Below, in pieces: positions 1 to 6,051 of a stretch of DNA of 7,695 nt; the first letter of the stretch is position 1; the number at the start of each line of letters is the position of its first letter. The notes under the pieces were generated by a model. It ran no database searches. It had not been told where the DNA came from and saw only the letters and a list, made by a program, of their open reading frames with translations. Source of the DNA: Gammaproteobacteria bacterium (lineage in GTDB: Bacteria > Pseudomonadota > Gammaproteobacteria > Steroidobacterales > Steroidobacteraceae); contig DAIDKA010000020.1 of assembly GCA_027451085.1 (NCBI GenBank), positions 1 through 7,695 on the forward strand, in the 5' to 3' direction. Position numbers and translations under genes: made by a program.

Positions 1-1
1 C

Positions 2-1465
2 GCGTGCGCCGTCGGACCGAACTACCACCCGCCGGCCGGACCCACGCAAGATGGGTATACGCCTGACGGACTACCGGCGCGAACCGTTTCCACCGGCATC
101 GCGGGGCCGGGAGGGGAGGCGCAGAGTTTTGAGCTCGGTCGCGACTTGAGCGGGCAGTGGTGGACCCTGTTTGGTTCGGCCAAGCTCAACGCGCTGATGC
201 GAGCAGGGATGGCGAGCTATCCCGACATCGCTGCCCAGCAAGCGGCCCTGCATGAAGCTCGCGAGAATCTAAGGGCCGAGGAGGGCACCTTCCTGCCGCA
301 ACTCCAGGGCGCGGGCACTGCATCGCGGGCCCAGACGCCCGGCGCGTTGTACTTCCCGGGTCTGCCCAATTTCATCGAGAACTTCTTTTCTGCCACGGTG
401 AATGTCAGTTACACGTTCGACTTCTCCGGCAAGGAGCGGCGTACGGTGGAGGGTCTGCGGGCACAGGCCCTGCAGCAGAGCTTCGTGCTCGAGGCGAGCT
501 ATCTCTCCCTCACTTCCAATATCGCCACCCAGGCGATTCAGGTCGCCTCGGTGCGTGACCAGATCGCGGCCACGCACGACATCATCGATCTCGAGGAGCA
601 CCAGCTCCAAATCGTGCAGCGCCGCTTCGAGCTCGGGAGTCAGACGCGCGGCGACATCCTTTCGCAGCGGTCCAACCTCGCCACCGTGCGCGGGACGCTC
701 CCGGGGCTGCAGCAGCAGCTGGCGCAGGCCGAGCATCAACTGGCCCTTCTCACCGGACGCTCGCCGCGCGATGCAGCGCCGGTGAAGCTGCGACTTTCCG
801 ACCTGGAGCTGCCGCAGAATCTGCCGGTGAGCCTCCCATCTTCCCTCGTGGCGCAACGCCCGGATATCCGTCAGCAGGCGGCCGTCATGCATCAGATGAG
901 CGCCAACATCGGCGTTGCCACGGCCAACATGCTGCCCCAGTTTACCCTGTACGCCACGACCTTCGGGAATGAGTCCACGAGCGCGGCAACCTTGGCCGAA
1001 GCCAGTTCCGGCATCTGGAGCCTTGGCGGCCAGATCACCGCGCCGCTCTTCGAGGGCGGCATGCTGCGCGCCAAACGACGCGCAGCGACTGCCGCCTATG
1101 ATCGGGCGGTCGCACAGTACCGGCTGGTGGTGCTCCAATCGTTCCAGTCCGTCGCTGATGCGTTGACCGAATTGCAGAACGACGCCCAAGCGCTCAAGTC
1201 GCAGCGCGATGCGCTCGACGCGGCTCAGGCGAGTCTTTCCCTGACGCAGAGGCAATATGCCATCGGGGCGGTGGACTCCGTGACGCTGCTTCAGTCGCAG
1301 CAGCTTTATCAACAGGCGCGCATCAACGAAATTCGAGCGCTCGCGAGTCGCTACACCGACACTGTCACGCTCTTCGCAGCACTCGGGGGTGGGTGGTGGA
1401 ATCGTAGCGATCCCGGCACACTTCCCGGGCTCGCGGCCTGGTCCCCGCCACCATCTAGCCCCTGA
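2..1465 (+). CDS. NodT/OprM-type outer-membrane efflux lipoprotein (TolC family), 5' partial
   Basis: Outer-membrane channel of a tripartite exporter, forming a trimeric barrel plus periplasmic tunnel. The frame is open to the window's left edge. Its first visible residues, ACAVGPNY followed by prolines, match the region just after the lipobox of this family, so the Cys at 5-7 is probably the lipidated residue and the signal peptide lies outside. About 487 residues are visible, close to a full mature protein. Family marks: two repeats with tunnel-tip motifs (RRFELGSQTRGD near 620-655, RQYAIGAVDS near 1250-1285), the central LPSSLVAQRPDIR stretch near 835-875 followed by IGVATANMLPQFTL, and the C-terminal ALGGGWW near 1378-1400. 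The TTG at 146 is the first start-like codon of a long open frame but cannot be the true start, because the conserved N-terminus lies upstream of it. It ends 14 nt before the adaptor gene, so the two are co-transcribed. Whether it serves only this ABC system is inferred from position. Confidence 0.93.
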   Translation, partial: ACAVGPNYHPPAGPTQDGYTPDGLPARTVSTGIAGPGGEAQSFELGRDLSGQWWTLFGSAKLNALMRAGMASYPDIAAQQAALHEARENLRAEEGTFLPQLQGAGTASRAQTPGALYFPGLPNFIENFFSATVNVSYTFDFSGKERRTVEGLRAQALQQSFVLEASYLSLTSNIATQAIQVASVRDQIAATHDIIDLEEHQLQIVQRRFELGSQTRGDILSQRSNLATVRGTLPGLQQQLAQAEHQLALLTGRSPRDAAPVKLRLSDLELPQNLPVSLPSSLVAQRPDIRQQAAVMHQMSANIGVATANMLPQFTLYATTFGNESTSAATLAEASSGIWSLGGQITAPLFEGGMLRAKRRAATAAYDRAVAQYRLVVLQSFQSVADALTELQNDAQALKSQRDALDAAQASLSLTQRQYAIGAVDSVTLLQSQQLYQQARINEIRALASRYTDTVTLFAALGGGWWNRSDPGTLPGLAAWSPPPSSP

Positions 1466-1479
1466 AGAAGATCACCTCC

Positions 1480-2766
1480 ATGGACCAGAAGTCCACGCTT
1501 CTCGAGCAGTTGCGGATCGACCGGCCACCACCGGCGCCTGCGCGCAACGGTGGCCGGTGGGCTGGCGCTGGCCTCATCGTGGGCATCGTGCTCGTCGCGC
1601 TGGCAACGACAGGCGGACTTGCGTACTGGTGGAACTCTCACGCCGAAGGCGTTCCGGTGCAGGTGGTCATCGCGCGCGCGCCCAGCTCGGGCGGCACCGC
1701 TCCCCCGATGGCCGGCTCGATCCTTGATGCCTCGGGGTACGTGGTCGCGATGCGTGAGGCGACGGTCTCATCCCAGCTGATCGACAGGGTCGATGCGGTG
1801 CTGATCCAGGCGGGCGAAAAGGTCAGACAGGGCCAGATCGTGGCGAGACTCGATGATGCCATGTACCGTGCCAATCTCCAGCAGTCCATGGAGCAGGTGG
1901 CGGCGGCGCGCGCGACACTCGCCCAGGCGAAACTGGCCGCGGCCGATGCGCGGCCCACCTACGCGCGCGAGCAGAAGGAGCTCGCTGAAGGTCTGATCAG
2001 CCAGGACACCTTCGATACCACCAAGGCGAGTTACGACGCCTCGCAGGCTGCGGTCGAAATCGACGTTGAGAACCTCGCCGCGGCCCAGGCCGCTGTCGCC
2101 ATCAACCAGCGCAATCTGGAGTACACCATCATTCGCGCGCCATTCGACGGCGTGGTTACGGCAAAGGATGCCCAGCCCGGGCAGATCGTCTCGCCCCAGT
2201 TCTCGAGCGGCGGAGGAATAGCCGATATCGTCGACATGAGCTCGCTTGAGGTCGATGTGGACGTGAGCGAGAACTTCATCAGCCGGGTGCACGCGGGGCA
2301 GACGGCGACAATCACTCTCAATGCCTACCCCGACTGGCATATTCCGGCCCAGGTCATCGCAGTCATCCCAACTGCCGACAAGTCCAAGGCGACGGTATCG
2401 GTGCGGGTGGGATTCAAGGAGGAGGGCGACCCGCGCGTGCTGCCCCAGATGGGCGCGCGGGTGTCGTTCCTGTCCGATGCGCCGCCCGCCGGGACCGCGG
2501 CTGTGGACTCGTCAGCCGCAAGTTCACAGCCGCAGGGAAATGCGGTCGTCATCGTTCCCCTCGCGGCGGTTGAGACCGGCAACGACTCCGGCACAGCCAC
2601 GGTGTTTGTGATAGACCACGAGACGGTCACGGGGCACACCGTGCGGCTCGGGGCGCGGAGCGGCGACAGTCAGTGGGTTCTCTCGGGGCTGGACCCCGGC
2701 GTGAGCATTGCGATAGGGGATTTCAGCAAGCTCCACGACGGAGTGAGGGTCCGTATCACGCAATGA
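1480..2766 (+). CDS. Periplasmic adaptor (membrane fusion protein), HlyD/MacA type
   Basis: Adaptor of 428 residues that links inner-membrane permeases to the outer-membrane channel. A positively charged N-terminus precedes one membrane helix (about 27-51, GLIVGIVLVALATTGGLAYW); there is no lipobox. The two lipoyl half-motifs lie at about 94-128 (VSSQLIDRVDAVLIQAGEKV) and 213-246 (IIRAPFDGVV...PGQIVS). Between them, 130-211 forms an Ala/Gln-rich coiled-coil hairpin whose tip region is near 163-176. A beta-barrel domain (about 255-332, LEVDVDVSENFISRV) and a membrane-proximal domain (about 354-428) follow, joined by a Ser/Ala/Pro-rich linker at 333-353. Length is normal for the family. The ATG has a weak purine-rich stretch (GAAGAAG, 1464-1470) upstream. 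Its position between the channel and the ABC genes indicates an ABC-type rather than an RND-type partner. The substrate cannot be read from the sequence. Confidence 0.93.
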   Translation: MDQKSTLLEQLRIDRPPPAPARNGGRWAGAGLIVGIVLVALATTGGLAYWWNSHAEGVPVQVVIARAPSSGGTAPPMAGSILDASGYVVAMREATVSSQLIDRVDAVLIQAGEKVRQGQIVARLDDAMYRANLQQSMEQVAAARATLAQAKLAAADARPTYAREQKELAEGLISQDTFDTTKASYDASQAAVEIDVENLAAAQAAVAINQRNLEYTIIRAPFDGVVTAKDAQPGQIVSPQFSSGGGIADIVDMSSLEVDVDVSENFISRVHAGQTATITLNAYPDWHIPAQVIAVIPTADKSKATVSVRVGFKEEGDPRVLPQMGARVSFLSDAPPAGTAAVDSSAASSQPQGNAVVIVPLAAVETGNDSGTATVFVIDHETVTGHTVRLGARSGDSQWVLSGLDPGVSIAIGDFSKLHDGVRVRITQ

Positions 2767-2773
2767 AAGGAGA

Positions 2774-2803
2774 GAGCGCGGCGCGCGCGGCAACCGCGCG
2801 CTC
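2774..2803 (+). promoter_or_regulatory. GC-rich intercistronic hairpin between adaptor and ATPase genes
   Basis: In the 82-nt gap (2767-2848), GCGCGCGG (2783-2790) and CCGCGCGC (2794-2801) can form a perfect 8-bp stem with the loop CAA. Alternatively GAGCGCG (2774-2780) pairs with CGCGCTC (2797-2803). A second, mutually exclusive small hairpin is possible: CGCTC (2799-2803) with GAGCG (2808-2812). No T-tract follows, so it is not a standard intrinsic terminator. It could protect or process the mRNA, or lower expression of the downstream genes. The function is inferred. Confidence 0.45.
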
Positions 2804-2833
2804 CTTCGAGCGAGCGGCACACCGAGTCACACC

Positions 2834-2840
2834 AGGAGGA
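2834..2840 (+). promoter_or_regulatory. Strong Shine-Dalgarno of the ATPase gene
   Basis: AGGAGGA lies 8 nt before the ATG at 2849. It is the best ribosome-binding site in the window and fixes the ATPase start. It suggests that the ATPase is translated independently of the adaptor, from which it is separated by the hairpin-containing gap. Confidence 0.8.
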
Positions 2841-2848
2841 CGGCATAC

Positions 2849-3544
2849 ATGACAGCTCTGGTATACCTGCACAACGTCGTCAAACGATACGTTCGCGGCA
2901 GGCAGACGATGGAGGTATTGCACCAGCTGGATCTGGAAGTTCCAGCCGGGCAGTTCCTTGCACTGATGGGGCCATCAGGCTCCGGCAAGACCACGCTCCT
3001 TAACCTCATCAGCGGACTCGATCGACCGACGTCGGGCGAAGTCACAGTCGCAGGCGAGCGCATTGACCAGCTGTCGAGCAGCCGGCTCGCAAAGTGGCGA
3101 GCGCGGCACGTCGGCTTCGTGTTCCAGTTTTACAATCTGATGCCGATGCTCTCTGCCGAGCGCAACATCGAGCTGCCGTTGCTGCTCACGTCACTACCGG
3201 GTGCCCAGCGCAAGCGCAACGTCGCCGCGGCGCTCGAACTGGTCGGCCTCGCCACGCACGCCAAACACAAGCCGGCCGAGCTCTCCGGAGGGCAGCAGCA
3301 GCGCGTCGCAATCGCCCGTGCGCTGATCGCAGACCCGACTCTGCTCGTGTGCGATGAGCCTACCGGCGACCTCGACCGCGCTTCGGCGAGCGACATTCTC
3401 GATCTCCTCCAAAGACTTAATCGCGAGCAGGGCAAGACGATCGTCATGGTGACGCACGATCAGAAGGCCGCCGACTACGCCTCGCGCATTCTGCACGTGG
3501 ACAAGGGTCAGCTCGTCGCGGCTTCAATGCAGAGTGCGGTATGA
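2849..3544 (+). CDS. ABC transporter ATP-binding protein, LolD/MacB type
   Basis: Cytoplasmic ATPase of 231 residues that powers the exporter; the usual size for a stand-alone LolD/MacB-type nucleotide-binding subunit. All catalytic motifs are intact: Walker A GPSGSGKTT (41-49, K47), Q-loop Q93 in VFQFYNLMP, signature LSGGQQQR (145-152), Walker B LLVCDEP with catalytic E170, D-loop GDLD (173-176), and H-loop H203 in VTHD. The FQFYNLMPMLSAERNIELPL stretch is typical of the MacB/LolD/FtsE branch, which works mechanically with FtsX-type permeases. The start is set by the strong Shine-Dalgarno. The stop overlaps the next gene's start (ATGA, 3541-3544), which implies translational coupling. There is no fused permease domain, unlike MacB. 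Lipoprotein release (LolD proper) is less likely because an adaptor and a TolC-type channel are in the same unit. Confidence 0.95.
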   Translation: MTALVYLHNVVKRYVRGRQTMEVLHQLDLEVPAGQFLALMGPSGSGKTTLLNLISGLDRPTSGEVTVAGERIDQLSSSRLAKWRARHVGFVFQFYNLMPMLSAERNIELPLLLTSLPGAQRKRNVAAALELVGLATHAKHKPAELSGGQQQRVAIARALIADPTLLVCDEPTGDLDRASASDILDLLQRLNREQGKTIVMVTHDQKAADYASRILHVDKGQLVAASMQSAV

Positions 3545-4695
3545 AGTACTTCCGCCTCGTCTGGACCGGCCTGTGGCGCAAGAAGGTGCGCACGATCTTC
3601 ACGCTGCTGTCGATCATCGTCGCGTTCGTGCTCTTCGGCATGCTGCAGGGAATCGACACCGCCTTCAAGCAGATGGTCGACCAGGGACGGCTCAACGTTC
3701 TCACCGTCATGAACCCCGCCGGACTGCCGTTGCCGCTCGCGTACCTGCCGCAAATTGAGGCCGTCCACGGCGTGACCGGTGCGACGTACCGCTCGCTCTT
3801 CATCGGCGATTACCAGTCGCTGAACAATATCGTGATCGTGCTGCCGGTCGGCGCGAACTACCTTGCGCTGAATTCCAACCTGTTTTCCGTGCCACCCGGC
3901 GAACTGGCAGCCTTCCTGCGTACGCGCACAGGAGCACTCATCACGCCCGCGCTGGCCCTGCGGCTGCACTGGAAGGCGGGCGATCATGTGCCCATACACG
4001 CATTGAATGCAATGAAGAAGGATGGGAGCCCGGACTGGACGTTCGACATCGTGGGCACCTTCGATATGCCAGGCTATCCCTCGCGGGACGAGTCGCTGCT
4101 GCTGATGAACTATCCCTACTACGATACGGCGCGCGCCACCGATGCCGGAACGGTGCAGATGTATCAGGTGGACATCGCGGATGCCGCTCAAGCGGCGGCG
4201 ATCAGCAACGCCATCGACAACCTGTTTGCGAATTCGCCGAACCGCACGCGTACCGAGACGGAGAAGGCAAGCGCCCAGGGACAGCTGGCGCAGATAGGCG
4301 ATCTTGATTTCTTTGTGGAGGCGATCGTCGGTGCGGCTTTCGCAACGCTGCTGCTGCTCACAGGCAGCACCCTCATGCAGTCCTACCGCGAGCGCATCCA
4401 CGAGTTCGCGGTGATGAAGACCCTCGGCTTCACCGATGCGGGCGTGGCCGCGCTGGTCTTGAGCGAGTCCGGTGTGCTCGGCGTGGGTGCAGCGGCGCTC
4501 GGCCTGCTCGCCGCCCATCTGCTGTTGCCGGCTGTTGGGAGGCTGGCGGCCGGCCAGATACCCGGACTGCATCTGCCGTGGATTGTCTTTGCGATCGGAA
4601 TCGGCATCGCCGTCCTGCTCGCGCTCGCGAGCGCACTGCCGGCCGCCTGGCGCGTGCGGCAGTTGTCCATCATTGATGCGCTGGCAGTGCGCTGA
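3541..4695 (+). CDS. ABC permease 1, MacB/FtsX type
   Basis: Inner-membrane permease of 384 residues with the MacB/FtsX layout. One helix lies near the N-terminus (about 18-38) after a basic segment WRKKVRT. A large periplasmic domain (about 40-255) follows, then three helices at about 259-281, 302-328 and 345-370. The cytoplasmic segment between helices 2 and 3, RERIHEFAVMKTLGF (about 283-297), carries the conserved E-x-A-x-x-K/R-x-x-G-F pattern expected to contact the ATPase. The C-terminus LPAAWRVRQLSIIDAL is typical of the family. Its ATG overlaps the ATPase stop and has no strong Shine-Dalgarno, so it is probably translated by coupling. It is followed after 10 nt by a second, different permease, so the two probably form a heterodimer. 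The substrate is unknown. Confidence 0.92.
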   Translation: MKYFRLVWTGLWRKKVRTIFTLLSIIVAFVLFGMLQGIDTAFKQMVDQGRLNVLTVMNPAGLPLPLAYLPQIEAVHGVTGATYRSLFIGDYQSLNNIVIVLPVGANYLALNSNLFSVPPGELAAFLRTRTGALITPALALRLHWKAGDHVPIHALNAMKKDGSPDWTFDIVGTFDMPGYPSRDESLLLMNYPYYDTARATDAGTVQMYQVDIADAAQAAAISNAIDNLFANSPNRTRTETEKASAQGQLAQIGDLDFFVEAIVGAAFATLLLLTGSTLMQSYRERIHEFAVMKTLGFTDAGVAALVLSESGVLGVGAAALGLLAAHLLLPAVGRLAAGQIPGLHLPWIVFAIGIGIAVLLALASALPAAWRVRQLSIIDALAVR

Positions 4696-4700
4696 AGGAG
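4695..4700 (+). promoter_or_regulatory. Shine-Dalgarno that decides the start of permease 2
   Basis: AAGGAG ends 5 nt before the ATG at 4706 and overlaps the last base of the permease 1 stop. The reading frame is open back to 4472, but that part lies wholly inside permease 1 and does not look like a membrane-protein N-terminus. This site supports 4706 as the start. Confidence 0.8.
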
Positions 4701-4705
4701 TCCCG

Positions 4706-5893
4706 ATGAGCCTGTTCCGGCAAATCGCCGCGGTGGTCGGCATGAATCTGCGCAACCTGCCGCAGCGTGCCAGCGCCTCGCTTGTCATCGTCATCGGCAT
4801 CGCCGGCGTCGTCGCGGTGCTGGTAAGCGTCCTGTCGATGGCAGTGGGATTCTCGCGCACGATCGCCGGAGCCGGCAGTCCCGATCGAGCCCTCGTCCTG
4901 TCAGGCGGCGCGCTCCAGGAGGCGATGAGCAGCATTCCGGCCGGCGCGGTGCCCAACATCATGAATGCCCCGGGCATCGCCGAGGACTCCGCCGGGCGTC
5001 CGATCGCGGACGCTGAGGCACTCGCCCAGATTCAAGTGCAGCAGGGGAGCGGCCGGTCGGCCAACGTGGCGCTGCGCGGCGTCGGGACTACTGAGCCAGA
5101 ACTGCGGCCGGAGGTCCGACTCGTCGCCGGTCGGATGTTCCAACCGGGATTGCACGAACTCATCGTTGGACGCAACCTCGAAGCCCGCTACGGATTGGGG
5201 CTCGGCAGCCATCTGTCGTTCCAGAACGGGGACTGGGTGGTCGTGGGAATTTTTTCAACCTCCGCGGCGAGCCTGCTCGATTCACAGATCCTGACCGACG
5301 CCCAGACGCTGCTGTCCGCATATGAGCGCAACTGGTACCACAGCATGACGGTCCGGCTCGCTGGCCCTGGCTCGCTGAATCAGCTGAAGCGCGCGCTCGC
5401 AAGTGATCCTACGCTGCATGTGGATGTGTATCGCGAGTCCACCTTTGCCGCCGCCCAGTCCCGGGTGCTCAACATCATCCTCAGATGGATCGGATTCTTC
5501 ATCGGCGGGATGATGGCCGCAGGGGCGCTGTTCGGAGCGCTCAACAGCCTCTATGCCGCGGTCAGCGCCCGGTCGACCGAGATAGCGACGCTCCGCGCGA
5601 TCGGCTTTGGCGCCGGTCCCGTAGTGGTTTCCGTGCTTGCCGAGTCGCTGGTGCTGGCGATTGCCGGCGCCTTGATCGGAGCGGCGTGCGCCTGGGTGCT
5701 GTTTGACGGGCACGTCTCGAGCATGCAGCTCAGTGGCCTGCAGCCGCCGGTTGCCTACGCGATGAGCGTAACGCCGGGTCTCGTGGTGATTGGCATCACA
5801 TGGGCCTGCGTCATCGGCATGGTGGGTGGACTGTTTCCGGCGATCCGCGCGGGGCGACTGCCGATCGCCAGAGCACTCAACGCGGTGGTGTGA
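4706..5893 (+). CDS. ABC permease 2, MacB/FtsX type
   Basis: Second inner-membrane permease, 395 residues from the ATG at 4706. N-terminal helix at about 25-48 (SLVIVIGIAGVVAVLVSVLS), periplasmic domain about 50-255, then helices at about 262-284, 306-330 and 357-381. The loop SARSTEIATLRAIGFG after helix 2 is the ATPase-contacting segment, and the end FPAIRAGRLPIARAL is typical of the family. The periplasmic domain carries a VALRGVG ... VRLVAGRMF ... LIVGRNLEARYGLGLGS pattern, as in many FtsX-like permeases of adaptor-linked exporters. It differs clearly from permease 1 in sequence, so this is not a recent tandem duplication. It is the last gene of the unit. Its stop is followed directly by transposase-like sequence, but the C-terminus looks complete. 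The longer frame from 4472 is rejected because it overlaps permease 1 by 224 nt. Confidence 0.92.
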   Translation: MSLFRQIAAVVGMNLRNLPQRASASLVIVIGIAGVVAVLVSVLSMAVGFSRTIAGAGSPDRALVLSGGALQEAMSSIPAGAVPNIMNAPGIAEDSAGRPIADAEALAQIQVQQGSGRSANVALRGVGTTEPELRPEVRLVAGRMFQPGLHELIVGRNLEARYGLGLGSHLSFQNGDWVVVGIFSTSAASLLDSQILTDAQTLLSAYERNWYHSMTVRLAGPGSLNQLKRALASDPTLHVDVYRESTFAAAQSRVLNIILRWIGFFIGGMMAAGALFGALNSLYAAVSARSTEIATLRAIGFGAGPVVVSVLAESLVLAIAGALIGAACAWVLFDGHVSSMQLSGLQPPVAYAMSVTPGLVVIGITWACVIGMVGGLFPAIRAGRLPIARALNAVV

Positions 5894-5900
5894 TTTTTCG

Positions 5901-6026
5901 GTGCTCGCGAACCCCGGTCAGGCCGTGAGCGAGAACCGGCATGGTCTCGTCGTTGAGATGCGGGTGACCCAAGCCAACGGGACGGCCGAGCGCTCGCCGG
6001 CGCTCGAGGTGCTGATTCGTCGCTCC
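5901..6026 (+). pseudogene. Remnant of an IS5-family-like transposase
   Basis: The gap between the convergent operons (5894-6051) holds no intact gene. In one + frame, 5901-6026 reads GQAVSENRHGLVV, then a short variable stretch, then TQANGTAER and a few residues ending near ALEVL. This resembles the segment of IS5-like DDE transposases of the form GHxLMENRxGLVVxxxxTxAxGxAERxAAL, where family members conserve the ENR-H/N-GL and AER blocks. Only about 40 codons survive. The 5' part, the downstream catalytic region (normally ADKGYD) and both terminal repeats are missing, so it is a non-functional fragment. The frame is open upstream only because it runs through permease 2 out of register. Assignment rests on motif memory, not on a search; the exact IS is unknown. 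Confidence 0.68.
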
Positions 6027-6051
6027 GGTGATCTCCTGGAAAGACCCGCGT

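Noticed and set aside
269..1312. 347-codon open frame on the minus strand opposite the outer-membrane factor
   Set aside because: Shadow of the conserved channel gene, with Arg/Leu/Gly-rich sequence and no motifs.
4472..4705. Extended N-terminus of permease 2
   Set aside because: It lies entirely within permease 1, while the ATG at 4706 has a Shine-Dalgarno and begins a typical permease N-terminus.
3508..4977. 489-codon open frame on the minus strand opposite the permeases
   Set aside because: It is antisense to two clear FtsX-type permeases. Its composition (rich in Arg, His, Gln, Gly) is what high-GC coding sequence gives on the opposite strand, and no family motif is visible.
5899..5938. 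Inverted repeat as intrinsic terminator or IS terminal repeat
   Set aside because: The T-tract lies before, not after, the hairpin; the loop is long; and the right arm is part of the conserved transposase-like coding block, so a terminal repeat is unlikely.
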